DNA from: Pterobdella sp. o SKG-2022
Lineage: Eukaryota; Annelida; Clitellata; Hirudinida; Piscicolidae
Assembly (NCBI GenBank): GCA_964035795.1
Contig: OZ038321.1
Location: forward strand, 11,683,093-11,747,092
Direction of reading: 5' to 3'
DNA: 64,000 nucleotides
The notes below the pieces were generated by a model. The model ran no database searches and was not told the DNA's origin. It saw only the letters and a program-made list of their open reading frames with translations. Each line of letters opens with the position of its first letter. Positions within the stretch are counted from its first letter, which is position 1. A program made the position numbers and the translations under genes. Below are positions 11,946 through 24,012 of this stretch, in pieces.

Positions 11946-13175
11946 AGTATTATCATTAATATCTTTCATTTGTGAGGCGCACAGTTTGAATACTAGGTTT
12001 ACTGCAGAGGCGCTTGTGTAGCCAAAAGAACTAGGGCAGAGAGATGCGACTATAAAGATGCGTTTTAAAATGCTTGCAAAAATTTTTTAGAAAAGGTGAA
12101 AAACGCAGACTAAATGGAAGAGAACTACATAAAGAAGAGTTGGTATGCGAAAAAGAATGATATGAAAAAGAGTTAGGAAAGACAGGCTGATGCAGCCATA
12201 AATTAGTTCGAAGACCTGAGAGACTCGTGAGTTTGTATGATAAAAAAAAGCTCATTTAAATAAGCCGGCTGATTGAAGTATAGAATATTAGCGAGAGCCA
12301 CAGTAACTTGAACTGGGCTCTTAGTGCGACCGGCAACCAATGAAGGCAACCGAGGTTAGCGCAAGATGAAGAATAGTAATCGGCTTGAAGAACAATTTTG
12401 GCAGCACGATTTTGGAGAGATTGCAACTTAGAAATGAGACAGTTCGAAAGTCCACAAAAATTAAAGTTACAATAGTTTAGCTTATAAAGAATTAAAAAGA
12501 TAGTCAAGGCAGTGTAAACGGGTAAGAATTTGAGTACTTGTTTGATTGCATGGAGATGAAATTTGGACGCTTGTATAAGCTGAGAGGCGAAGTCTGTGAA
12601 GTTGAGACTAGGATCAAGAGTTAAACCTAGTATCTTCAGTTTGGATGATACGAAAAGATTAGTGCTTAAAGTGTGTTTCAACTTTCATGTGTCAGTTCGA
12701 GTTGGAAAAAATCAAGAAAATACCGCCACCGCGCTTTCCATTAGAACGATGAGAATGTAAAAAATGGTAACCCGGAAGAACAATGTCGTATTTTGTGACA
12801 TTGTCCGCATTTATTAGAATCCACGTTTCAGTCAGTGCAAGAATATCAAACGAATGAGTGGAGATCGCATCCAAGATAAAAGGGGATTTGTTGCAAGTGA
12901 AACGGGAATTGAGAAGGTCAAACTTCACTGATGGAGATGGATTTGAGGCTACTTGGCCTTTATAGCCAAGCCGTATGTCCCATCTTTAAATGCACTTGTC
13001 TATAAAAGGGACAAGTAGAAGATGTTGTGACGTGGTCATGGCAGAAGCGCTTTAATTTAAAGCAGGGAACACAAAAGGAAGGAGAGGTTTCAGGGCAGTT
13101 GTCAGAGGAATGGTGATTGCCGCATGCTCACATACTCTAGGGTTGTGGCACTTAATTATGTCTGGGGAAGAAGAT
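11930..13175 (-). mobile_element. Internally deleted copy of the 0.7-5.1 kb LINE family
   Basis: Read on the minus strand from 13160: the end of ORF1 (zinc-knuckle remnant, 13150-12960), the first 80 codons of the endonuclease (12928-12692, with LTETWI and GYHFLHSHRS), then an abrupt jump to the RT C-terminus (12681-12031: KILGLTLDPSLNFT, NYCNFNFCGL, LRTNLWLHQP), then the GCGCC...GCGCC 3' signature near 12010-11970. About 2 kb covering the rest of the endonuclease and the RT core is missing, leaving a non-autonomous derivative. Confidence 0.8.
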
Positions 13176-13229
13176 CGTCCTATCATTAAAATTGAAAGTT
13201 TCTTTTTTTTTGTTTTTTTTTATAAAAAG

Positions 13230-13560
13230 TTTTCTCTACATATATTTTTTCGTTTATTATCACAGATTTAAATATTTTTATACATTCATAAAGTCAATTC
13301 AGTTTTCTAAATTTCCTTTATATAAGTATTATTATGATTGCTTTTGTTTCAAACAACTGACCTTTCTTTCATATAATCTCAGTTAACTGAGTTGTTTATT
13401 TAGTTATACTTGCATAATTTTTTTTAAATTGTCATATCTAAGAAAACTTACATTAAATTGCATTCAAAGTTCATAATACTCAGTGGTCTAGAAACTCCTG
13501 AAGTTGATGCCACTATAGTTATACTCGTCATTGATTTGATTTGATTTGATTTAAAGTTCC
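13230..13560 (+). repeat. Young dispersed retroposon, copy 1
   Basis: About 310 bases match, in inverted orientation, the segment at 55248-55560 with only a handful of differences. The right end reads CACTATAGTTATACTCGTCATT followed by (GATTT)n here and (GAATTT)n in the other copy, so it has a defined 3' end with a short-repeat tail, as in SINEs or 5'-truncated LINEs. No ORF of note. Confidence 0.8.
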
Positions 13561-14812
13561 ATGTTTTTGGGTTTTTATCTAATCACTATCAAATAGCCTA
13601 AAAAACGTCGTAAGACACTATGTTGTAAATTTTATTCAGATGAAATAAACTCTGAAAATCTAATAAAAAAAGTTATTCTATTTGGTTTTTTAATAAAAGG
13701 AAAGGCAAAGTTTTTCAAGCTGATAAGAGATATCCATAAAAAATAGAGGCATTGAGTTATTTGGAGAAACATCAGAATCATGGTTTGAGGTGTTATCTAT
13801 AAACAACATAGCTGTTATTCGGCTTTTTATGCTTCATCATTTGATAGTTTAAGTGCATTTTTTGTTGCTGTTTAGTCCAAACAACACTTAAATTCAATTA
13901 CTACATGCTGATTGTCTACACGGTTTTTGAAGGGGTTAATAATAAGGCGAATGTTGAATGATATTTATAAGCATATTGCAGTAGATTGGTACTCTGTTGA
14001 AGAATTTTATTATTTTCAAGGTTTTTATAGGGCGCCATTTACAAAAAATTTGCTCAAAAAGCGCTGTTTTTTATTTTTCAATTTGTTACAACATGTGTTT
14101 TGAATATTGTTTCTGTACTGCTTCTTGTTGTATCCACTATTGGTACACTAAAAAATATTCTTTTTTCAATGTTATCTAACCTTTGCACTAATGAACATAA
14201 TTTAAGTTTTTTTTACTTTGTTTGAACTGCATTTTGAAAATTTTCCGGTTAAGCTTGTTACAACCCCATATTTAGTCGGTTGCCCTGAGATGACCTCATA
14301 AAAACGAAGTTTCGAAGTTTGACAAGAACTTATATTGTTATATAAATCGTGTTGTTTTGTTTATCATTGTTTAAAGGTTTAATTTGTTGTTGTTAACTTT
14401 TAAGTCATAAAAACGTGTGTTTAGGTCATGAAAGTTAAGAATCTCGTCAAGTTGTTCGCGAATTTTTGGAACCAAATTTTTTTAGTCTTTGAAAGATTTA
14501 TTAGAAACACTTGTCTTTTACATAGAAAACCAAATGGTTTTAAATTTAAACAAAATTTCGTTGAAAAAGAGAACTCGAGATATCTTTATCAGATCAAGCA
14601 TTCCATTGAAAGCATTTTTTGAGAGTTTTAATTTAGACATTTGAAATGTCAGATGTACAGTTACATTGTAGCTAAAAAGCTTTTGCGTTATATGAAATTA
14701 TTCCACATTGTCTCAATAGTCATTCAAGAATTTTAAAAAAATTGATTATTTTACTCTTTATTCTAACGCTAGCTTTCAATTGCTGAATAATTGAATTAAT
14801 CTTTGAATTTCT
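13561..14812. other. Intergenic, no supported gene
   Basis: AT-rich sequence. Small open stretches at 13912-14179 and 14428-14622 have no recognisable domains, no good splice context and a base composition like their surroundings. Confidence 0.5.
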
Positions 14813-17615
14813 TTAGCAATCAGTTGAATTAACATTAGAAGCTTCTTCTATAGGACTCAAATCAGCATTATTTAGTACCGATTCTATTCCATATAGTATG
14901 TCCTTTCCAGTGGCTTTAATTGCTCTTGCTCCAAGCTCAAAACCTCCTTCCCCTTCAATATTTTCAGTTTGGTTAGAACAATTTTGAGTTGGTATGGCAG
15001 TTGAAAAAATTTTCGTACTCATTCAAACTTGAAATTTAATTTTAGAAATTCAAATTCCAAAAGTCACCTGCAGTTTCTGGTCTCAACAAGATCCCATATG
15101 AATACTTGGATAAGTTCTTCAGTTTGCTCCAATCAAAAGCTGTGCCAGTGAATATTCCGTCTGATTTTGATTTTGATTAATAAGTGTATTATGGTTCGAT
15201 TTTAAGCAATTTAAAATTATTCATAAAACTATTCCTACTCATCACATCGGAAGCTTTTCCAACTTCATATCTCGATCCGTTCTTTTTTTTAATGTCTCTC
15301 GTTGCTTTGACTGCCACTCGTCTCTAAGTGAAAAATGTTTTTAATGCTTTTACTTTTTATAATTGAAACGAAAACTTAATAAGCATTTAAAAATACGAAA
15401 ATTTAATGGAAAAAGAATTAAATAGTCATAGGAAAATGAAAATGAAAATTTATTTAACTAAGTATATTATATAAACATTTTAATTCTACTTTAATCCACT
15501 AAATTTTTATTTTGAATATTTCAAATAATTTTAGCAAACTTAAATTTCTAGATAAAAAATTCTCACTAATTCATTGTAATCCTGTGGCTTGAGAGAACTG
15601 CAAGCGTAAGGCAGAAGCCAGACTTGTCCATAAGATTGGAAAGTGAGAGACACTGATATGGGAGAAAATGCCTTAAAAGCATCATGCACTGCATTAGTCT
15701 CCCGCTCTGAAAATGCTTCAGCCCCAAAATCCTCCGAACAAAAATCTGTGTACTCTGTAGGACATAAATAAAATTAAACAGGTTTCAAAATTTGTTTAAA
15801 TTTTTCTATTTTAAAAATAAATTATAGGAATAATTGAAAAATTCTCATAATAAAAATATAAACATGGAGTTTTTTGATATTCTTTTTCTAAAAAACCTCT
15901 GTTAGTTCAGGTACTTAATAATGTGTAATATTAAAAACGTTTTTGTTCAAATTTGACCAAAAAACTTTTATTTGCTATAAGCAAAATTACATGAATAAAT
16001 TTTTATAATATTTCTGCACAAACCGTTATGTCCAGCATCGAAATTCCGGTTCAGATTCACACCAACACAGGCTGTTCTGTTCGAAATCTTTCTTCGGTTC
16101 TTTACCCATAAACGATCCTTTTAAGTCAAATGTACACATTTTTTATAGAAATAAATATAACTTAATTAGCATTAATACAAAGCATTTAAAACCAAAATGC
16201 CTACAAAATGTCTAGAATACTCATATCCGTCAGGGTTGAGGTTGGGCACAATGATGAACCTATGGTAATTTATTTTAATTGGTAAAGTCACTATCATTTT
16301 TAAATTTTTTGCAAAAAGTTCACAGATCAATTGTTTATAGTGAAAATTTTTTTGTAAATTATTAATAACCTATAATTGGCTCTGAGTCTGAGAGGCACTA
16401 ATTCGTTGGAGTAGATGAGCTGTGAAATGTTGTATCCTTATTTATATAAATAACATTCAAAATTTTCGTATTTTCAACAAACTTCCAGATATAAGAAAAA
16501 ATAAAAATGGAAACTTTCAAGTCGAATAATGTTAATAAATGCTTATTTATCATTTTTTAGCTTCATTTAAAAAATATTGCGTTATGTTTTTAAAGTTTTA
16601 CATTGTTGGTGAAGAAGAGAAGTGAAGCTGATGAGATCCATGTTTTGGCAGCCATGTTGCCATCCAACCACACCAGAGGGAGTCTCAACTTCTCAGGGTT
16701 CACCTGAAAAATTATGGAAGTTTATGATATTTTTAAAGTGGATAACACATAAAAAAGAATTTAAAAATTCACTTTAGGTGATTTTTGATAAAAAAAATAT
16801 TTTTTGAGGCCAGTGGTAGATTAATCAATATGAAACTACATAGATTGAAATACAATAGTTAGAGTGCTGTTTAACCATATGACGCCAACGTAGTGCTTGA
16901 AAAAATTTCAGTAAACGAATTTAAAACAAGAACACTTGAATCTTCAACTATTTTTCATACCACGCCTTTTGATGTGTGTTTACTCCCACTCGCATTTACG
17001 GGTACAAGTATTCTTGTACAAAGGTTTTATACACAGTGTGTTAAAATAATTAAGTTTATTTACCTTTAACTGAATCGAATTTAAAAGAAAAAATCACTTA
17101 CATTCCAACTATTAAACTCACCAGTATGGCACATATTTCGTTGTTCTCGACAGTGTATCCTAGGGAGAAAGCTGACACCAAGCTTGGCTTTGAAAAGGCC
17201 AAATCGGACAGCCAGTTGCATTGCTGAGTTTTGTTATTAGCATGGGGATGAGTTTATATGCTTTTAATTTGTAGAGTTATGAGATAATGATGGAATTTAG
17301 AATTAATCGTTGTTAATTTTCAAACTGAGTTCAAGTATTTGTTTAGTATAATTGTTTAGTTCTTGCACACACGATTTTGAACAGTGGTATTAAATGAATA
17401 ATTTCAATTAGATTTTTCAAACTTCATGGTATTACTAAAAATTAAAACATATTATCATACTTTAATTTAAATCACTTTTTGAATTGCTTACTTCTTGATA
17501 CGAAAGATAGCGGTCGTGGTCGAAGTTTTTCTCTGGAGAAGTTTCTACGGATACATGCCGGAAAGTATCAAATCCTTTGAGGATTGTAATACTGTGGTTT
17601 TTCATCAAATGATAA
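14813..17615 (-). CDS. M14-family carboxypeptidase-like protein, predicted catalytically inactive (5' end not found)
   Basis: Ten exons on the minus strand with consistent phases: 17615-17492, 17223-17122, 16703-16602, 16419-16370, 16259-16205, 16117-16024, 15754-15567, 15323-15239, 15160-15068 and about 14946-14813 (about 341 residues). They give the end of the propeptide and a complete carboxypeptidase A/B fold: PNLNPDGYEYSR, DRLWVKNRRK, VNLNRNFDAG, FSERET, LTFQSYGQVWLLPY, KYSYGILLRP and a C-terminal helix. The fold is conserved but the active site is not. In bovine CPA numbering, zinc ligands H69 and E72 are Ala and Thr (DGNMAAKTWIS), H196 is Gln (FQSYG), R127 is Val (LWVKN), E270 is Leu (GILLRP), and Tyr248 is not conserved. 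N144/R145 and the structural Cys pair remain. The frame is open throughout, so it is a pseudoenzyme rather than a dead gene. The signal peptide and first propeptide exon lie upstream of 17615 and were not identified. The acceptor of the last exon could be six bases upstream. Confidence 0.85.
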
Positions 17616-19494
17616 CTGTGAAATATTTTCAAACAATTAATTCATAATGAATTTATATGAATATGAACGTGAATGGTTGATTGAAAAAATATAAACTCAA
17701 TATAATCAAACTTTCATTTAATTAGAAGTTACTAAAGATAATGCTTGAATTATAAAATAAACATTATCAATTGTTAAGGAAAAGATTTGTTGAACTGAAA
17801 AAAAATTTGATTTATGTTTATTGCCCTGTTATAAGTATTTCTGTTTGTCTAATAAACATGCCTTATTTCGTCATCAGGATTTCAAATGTTTGTTTCTAAA
17901 TGTTTAGTTTGCTCCTAAAAAAACCTATCTTAGAAACCAAGACTGTTAAGAGCAGGTTAATGAAACAGTCCGTGTGAAGGCTCACATAAAAAATAAGTTT
18001 TAGAACATAATTCTGAAAAGTTTTTGGAAAAGAGGGTAAACGTGTTTAAATTTATATCCTGATATGCTAGAAGCCTCACCAGATAGCAAGGTCGAACACT
18101 AAGACGCTAAGCTTGTGTTTTTCAATTTTCCGCCCTACACGGTGTTGCCATAAATCATCATCTATATTAGATTAAACAGATACATTTGCTTCCGATATGA
18201 AGTAGGCAGTAGGCAGCTATTTTACCTTCTACTTAACTTAAACAAGTGATTGAAAAATGTAACTTCTGAATGTTTTCCCATTGATTTATATAGTATTTCA
18301 TTTCATACTGAAATCAGCTTGAAAATCATTGAATTCAACATTTTCCATTTCCACACTTGGTCATTTTTTTTGTTATCTAACATCATGCACCATGCCGAAG
18401 AACAACAAAGCTTTTGTTAATTAAGTTATAGCAAAAAAAGCAAACTATAATTACAATTGGTAAACTAGATGCATTTTAACTGCTTACTGAGAGCATCAAA
18501 GTGAAGTTTGTATTAGAATTTTACCGATAAAATTATTATAAAATTGTGAATAGATTTCAAAACAAACTTTTTGGCTATCTTTTCAAAAACTGGGAAAAAC
18601 TTTTTGTCTTTCTAGAATTAAGAGTATATTTAAAAACCCGTAATTTATTATTTCAAATAAATTTTTACCTTATATTCGTTATCCTTCCGGTAGATGTTCG
18701 TTGAGTCCAAAACAAACCTTAATGAATGTAAACTTTTTATAATTTAAGATAATTTTAAATAATAAAATCATATTATTTCAACATTATTCAAGTTTTCAAA
18801 CCAACTTCAATGTATAAGAATATTATAGTTACCCTTCAACTAGGGAGTTATGTTGATAAAGAATGTTATGAAGAAACAGGCCAAAAATGACAAAATTAAG
18901 TGAAAAAGTCATAATGATTTCAACTGGTGCTCTTGGAAAATAAAAATGCTCAATATTCTCAGAGGTTTCTCAAAATTATAAAATTTTCAAAAAGTTTTAA
19001 CTTCTTTCTGCTTAAAATGAAACGGAATATATAAGTAACTTTAGAATTTTTGAAACTGTTCTGTTTGAGTGTTTTTATCTTAAGATTGAGCACACTCATG
19101 AAATAGATAGAACAATCATTTTCGATATGATCTGCAATTAAAAGCATAGTCATTATCATAAATTGTCTTCAAGTATAAGTCATTTGACCATATCAGGAAG
19201 AAAATGTTAATTTTTTATCTTTTTCGATAAGCAGTTGCAAGTATAAAAACTATAAACTTATATAGAAGCATTGTTTAACACTTGTTTCACTATAGTACCG
19301 TGCAATGTTAGTTATCGACCCACTTGTGTATATAAACATGGTAACTTCTTATCAATAGTCCCATTTAGCTGATCACATATTATACACGTGTGGTCGTAAC
19401 AAGCAACTCAACCTGATACAAAAGCATACTGCGTAGCAAGCTTATAAGTAGTTGAGTAAGTATTTGTAATTAAACTAGCCTATTAACAAAAACG
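17616..19494. other. Probable 5' introns of the carboxypeptidase-like gene; otherwise empty
   Basis: The first coding exon(s) of the gene ending at 17615 must lie here or further right. A short open piece on the minus strand at about 18719-18669 (reading FVLDSTNIYRKDNEYK before GTAAAA) is a possible exon but has no diagnostic feature. Nothing else is recognised. Confidence 0.35.
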
Positions 19495-19651
19495 ATTTGA
19501 ATCAAACACTTTTATTAAATGAATAATAGTACGAAGCTTTTCGTAAGTTGAACTCACATTATCAAGTAAGTTTGCAACTCGATAATGTGAATTCAACTTA
19601 AGGAAAGCTTTGGGCTTATTATTCAGTTAATAAAATTTTTTGATTCGAATT
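19495..19651. repeat. Palindromic foldback repeat
   Basis: Arms of about 70 bases (TTTGAATCAAACACTTTTAT... and ...AATTTTTTGATTCGAA) fold around a short loop near 19582. The inner blocks are TACGAAGCTTTTCGTAAG and CACATTATCAAGT, shared with the 11.5-kb palindrome, but the outer arms are different. It is a second subtype of the same family. Confidence 0.85.
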
Positions 19652-20034
19652 GAATTTGTGATTGTGTTTATGGTTCACAGAGTGAAACCTATCAATTGAG
19701 CAATCGAGAATTCCCAGATAAATTAAATCCTTCAAAATGTGGACATTTGACTTCAGAAGAAATAATCAATGAACTTGTTCTTTGGCTTATTTTTTGTTCT
19801 TTATTATGTTGTCACACTCAAAAGGATTCCCAGAAACTAATGACTTAAATTCTCATGCTAATTGTGAACCCTAATTTAAGCTTTTAGAAACATCGTATCT
19901 AGCTTTTTTTAAGAATAAATTATTAAACTAAATTAATATAATTTTATAGTCATTTTTCACTAGTTTATGTTGAAATATTCAATTTTTAAAAACTTATATT
20001 TTAGAAAAAATCATCAAAAAAGTTCATTAAACGA

Positions 20035-20460
20035 AACCCATAAGCCGTTCAGAGCTTCTCAAGCTTTAACTCCAGCTAAATCGGCCAGTCTTCTCAAAGC
20101 CAATTATTTGTCGTTATCTTTTTCTCTGAGCTCCATGCTCATAAAACTTTCTCAAACACGACTTTTGGTCATTATTTTCTTACAAAGCCGTTGCAAATGT
20201 ACCAACCATGCCACTCTTTATTTCAACCCTACTTTTGACGGTTTTGACGTTTTTAGAACACACATCATTTGTAAATAATGCTTTCTACCGTTTTCAACAA
20301 CAACAGACATATTCAAATATTCTTTTATACCAAGAGCTATTCCTGTTTGGAACAATCTGCCAGCTCATGTAGTTGGAGCTCTTTCGTTGAACTCTTTCAA
20401 GAAGGAATTATTCAAACTAAAATTTTTAATCTCATTACTTAACTGACATTCTAATTTCTA
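20035..20460 (+). mobile_element. LINE ORF2 C-terminal remnant
   Basis: The line FIPRAIPVWNNLPAHVV ... SLNSFKKELFKLK then a stop at about 20442 is the characteristic C-terminus of CR1/jockey-type ORF2 proteins. The 300 bases before it are open in a neighbouring frame but too decayed to identify. No RT core is present. Confidence 0.6.
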
Positions 20461-21289
20461 ATTATTCTTGCTGCTATAAAATTCACCATGTAACTTTTCT
20501 TTCACTTTATTTACCTATTATTGTTCTCTTATGTGCACTTTTCGCTAATTTCACATGTTATTAGTATATTTTCTCTGTTATGTGCACCGTTGTATTATTG
20601 TCGATTTTGACAGCACAACGTATGATGTTGATAAACAAGTTTGAAGTTCTTTAACAAATTGGATTAGAGAATCATCAACAGCAAAATCTTTGCTTCAATC
20701 CTTCTACCAATTAAATGTCAGTAAAGCTTCTTTAGAATTATTATAAACATGTTTCTTGTTGCATTGATGCTTTATTCTTAGGTGTTGGATGAGGTTTGTT
20801 TCATATTGGAGACCCTGTTTAGGAAGATGCTTGTAGTTCATTTGACCAAATGACGACGCTGTTCCTAAAAAATCACTGTTCAAAAAATCTTTTAGAGGTT
20901 GTCATAAGTCCAATTGGTAAATTATTTGTTTAAAATTTTCAAAAAAATATAACCAATCTTTTACATATATATTAAAATGAAATAAAAAGCTTTTAATAAT
21001 ACACTCTAGCATTATCAAGTACATACTTCACTTGAACTTTCTTTATTCCCTTTTAAAATTAATTTTAACTCTATATAAGAGATGCTAGTAGTTATTTTCA
21101 AATTAATTAATTTTTTAAACTGTTTTAGAACTTTTTAAAGAATATCGCTTTATTTCAATCTTAAAATTTAATGGATAAAGAGCATTTATTTTTCCAGAAT
21201 ATCATGTCAGGTGTTTGAACTTTAACTTACTTTTTGCCTTTATAAATTATTCTTCATAAACTGAAATTTCCAATAAATAAATTTAGAAG
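20461..21289. other. Intergenic, no supported gene
   Basis: AT-rich sequence without an identifiable gene. A single AAGCTTTT ... CATTATCAAGTAC block pair near 20985-21030 is a lone remnant of the foldback family. Confidence 0.5.
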
Positions 21290-21645
21290 ATGATACTGCA
21301 AATCATTTAACCACCAAAAGTAGTTTTATCAAGTACAAAGCTTTTTGTTAACAAAGTAACAAAATCAAGTACTTGATAATGTTACTATGTTAACGAAAAG
21401 CTTTGTGCCTAATAAAATTATTTTTAGTGTTCAAATAATTTGCAGTTTCACTTGCCTGAACGCATAGCCAGAGATACATCGAAACTGAAAAACAAGGCAC
21501 AAGCTTTCCAGAAAACGGCTTCGAGCATCGCTTCCAAAAGCAGTTGCTGCATCATGAGATTTGTATTTGATAATGCTACTTTGTTAACAAAAAGCTTTGT
21601 AATTGATAAAATTACTTTTGTTGTTTAAATAATTTGAAGTATTTA
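21290..21645. repeat. Foldback repeat with a duplicated right arm and an inserted segment
   Basis: The left arm (about 21296-21375) and right arm (21376-21448) form the palindrome seen at 11491-11710 in diverged form. A 110-base segment follows, then a second copy of the right arm (about 21561-21645, TTGATAATGCTACTTTGTTAAC ... AATAATTTGAAGTATTTA). The extra segment is thus bracketed by direct copies of the arm. Confidence 0.8.
21447..21558 (+). pseudogene. Ykt6-like SNARE C-terminal fragment inside a foldback repeat
   Basis: The inserted 110 bases are less AT-rich than the arms and read through as SKLKNKAQAFQKTASS...SSCCIM. This resembles the end of the R-SNARE Ykt6, where a KAFYKTA-like stretch precedes a double-cysteine prenylation box ending in IM. 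Here one residue of the box is missing and the frame runs on (next codon AGA) with no stop directly after Met, so it is not a functional tail. A splice-acceptor-like TTTGCAG formed by the end of the repeat sits immediately upstream. The identification rests on about 25 residues and is tentative; a generic coiled coil is the alternative. Confidence 0.35.
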
Positions 21646-22139
21646 TTTTGGCTTATGGAGATTATTATTTAGAAAATGAGTAAATAAAAACTCTTGAAAA
21701 CACTTGATAAATAATTTGCATATAATATGATATAGTTCTTCAAGAGAAAAGCATTAATAAGTCGAAAATGAGTTTGGTTTTTGATACAACTGTTCATTAA
21801 AAGATTATTCCCAGAAATTCAAAAATGTCATCTATTTGGAGGTCCATAGAGAACGATGTAAAATCAATACATTAAGTTTTATTTTTATTGAAATAACACA
21901 AAAGATTTATTGATAACTCTATGATATATTTTATAGAACTGACATGCAGTATTAATTGTTTGATAAAAACACAAAGGTTGGTTGAGCAACGCTGTTTTTC
22001 GTAAGAACTTTCTTATAAAGTACAATGTTTGTTTCAACTACGATTGCTTATCACAAAAATTACCTGCTCAAGTGTTTGACCTAACTTTCGAATGTCTTGC
22101 ACCGCTTAATACATTTCGTATAAAATTAAGAAAATAACC

Positions 22140-24012
22140 CACCTGGTGAACTGCTACCTTGTCGTGGTCGGATGGTCTGGGCGACTTGAAAACCCAAAAA
22201 GCTAAACTGGCTGAGGCTTGCCGGTCAGGTCTAAGAATAGAAGCCAGGCTAAATGTAGATTTTGGCCCTACATGTTGGAGGCTTGGCACAAAGCTAACAG
22301 CTTTGCCCTAGAGAAAAAAATTGTCACAGAAACAGCAATAAAAATACTTTCACACATAAATACAATGGATTCCCAGAGTTTTCTTTGAAGATTTTTTATG
22401 ACTGATAGTGGTGAAAGCCGCAAAGAAGTTAAGAGGCGTTTTGAACACTGAAATGAAAACCAGAATTGGTTTTTTGAACGTGAGAACAATTTTTGAAACA
22501 GAAAGACTGGCACAGATCATTGCAGAAATGAGAAAATACAAATTGCATATATTAGGTGTGAATGAAAGCAAATGGACAATTACTGAAAAAACATCCACAA
22601 GTAAAACATTTTCATAGTCTGACTGGGAAAATGCTGAACATCAAGAAAAAGTAGCCATAATTCTGAAAAAAATGTGCAGAGAAGCTACTGCTAGAGTAGA
22701 AACCCGTGAGTAGCAGACTCATCAGGATTAGGATGAGAGGAAAGCATGTTAACATACCTACCTGCCTGGCTAATGACAAAGAAGACAAAGTCAAAAAATT
22801 CTTCTAAAAGCAGCTACAGGTGAAAGTGGATTTAAATTTTCGGCAAGACATACTAGTTGTCGAAAATCGGAAGTGATAACAAAGAAAAAGAAAGTCATGG
22901 AGAAGCGTGGATGTGGTCTCATGAATGAAAATGATGTTAAGCTACTAGAATTCTGCAACAATAACAACTTGGTAGTGGGAGGCAGCCTGTTCTTTCACCG
23001 AAACATTCACAAACTCACCTGGTACTCACCCAATAATAGATGGAACCAGATCGACCAACTACTAATCGATGGAATATGGAGGCGATCATTTATGGATGTC
23101 AAATTGAGAAGAGATGCAGACGTCAGCAGCGACCATTATCTTGTAGTTGCTCTAATTTAACTAAAACTAAGAAGAACGAAAAATAAGATCCACAAACCAA
23201 AGCACTATAGAAGCTGAAATTGGAGGAATCAGGCGGACTTCTTTTTTCTCATTAGATGACCTTGATTTCGCAGATGAGCTAGCACTAATCTTCCACACAC
23301 ATTATCACATGCAAGATAAAACGGACAAACTGTATTCCATAGGCCAGCAGATTAAACTCAAAATCAGCCAGAAAAAAATTGAGGTCATGACCATCAGCAT
23401 ACCACCACCAGCCCCAGTGCAGCTTGACAAACAAGATCTCTGTGACACAGATAAGCTTACATATCTTGTAGCATTTTGAGTATAAATAGTGGTGCTGAAA
23501 AGAATATTACAAGTACGCTCAACAAAGTAAGAAATGCTTTTAGGGACATGACGACTGAATGGAAGTCCTCTCAGTACACTGTCAACACCAAGATCATTCT
23601 GTACAAGATCTGTGCTTTTGAATGGATCTAAGTATTGGATATCAACAAACTGTCAGCTTTTTATACACGAAGTTTACGAAGCAGTCTGAGATTCTACTGA
23701 CCTGATACCACCTTGAACAATGGTCTTTCCCGTTGTCATCAGAAAGACATGGCTACTTTTATCAGGAGAAGATGATAGTGATGGATTGGCTATGTCTTGA
23801 AAAAGAAAGAAGGTTCTACAGTTAAAACAGCTTTTCATTGGACACCGCAGGGAAAAAGAAAACGAGGCAGCCCAAAAACACCAAAGCGTCGGACAATAGA
23901 AGCAGAGCTCAAAAAATTGGAAAAACCAAGCTGGCTCAAAACAGAAATGTGAAAAAAACTTTTGTTGCTGCCTTATGTGCCAGTGGGCTTAGCAGGCACT
24001 CGTTTTAATAAT
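22140..24012 (+). mobile_element. Decayed RTE-like LINE with internal deletion
   Basis: It begins with a GTCGTGGTCGGATGGTCTGG-type 5' region. The endonuclease follows in pieces: KTRIGFLNVRTIFETERLAQ (about 22460), LGVNESKW, and at 22873-23158 CGLMNEND...LLEFCNNNNLVVGG, HKLTWYSP, QIDQLLID and VSSDHYL. At about 23217 it jumps to RT motif C and its downstream helix (DDLDFADELALIFHTHYHMQDK), omitting the RT core. The end (23850-24010) reads SPKTPKRRTIEAELKKL and closes near GGGCTTAGCAGGCACTCG. Stops and indels are frequent. The 5' region is shared with the minus-strand copy at 56040-57240. Confidence 0.8.

Noticed and set aside
18669..18719. Possible propeptide exon of the carboxypeptidase-like gene
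   Set aside because: Only about 16 codons with a weak donor and no diagnostic motif; kept as a note, not added to the gene model.
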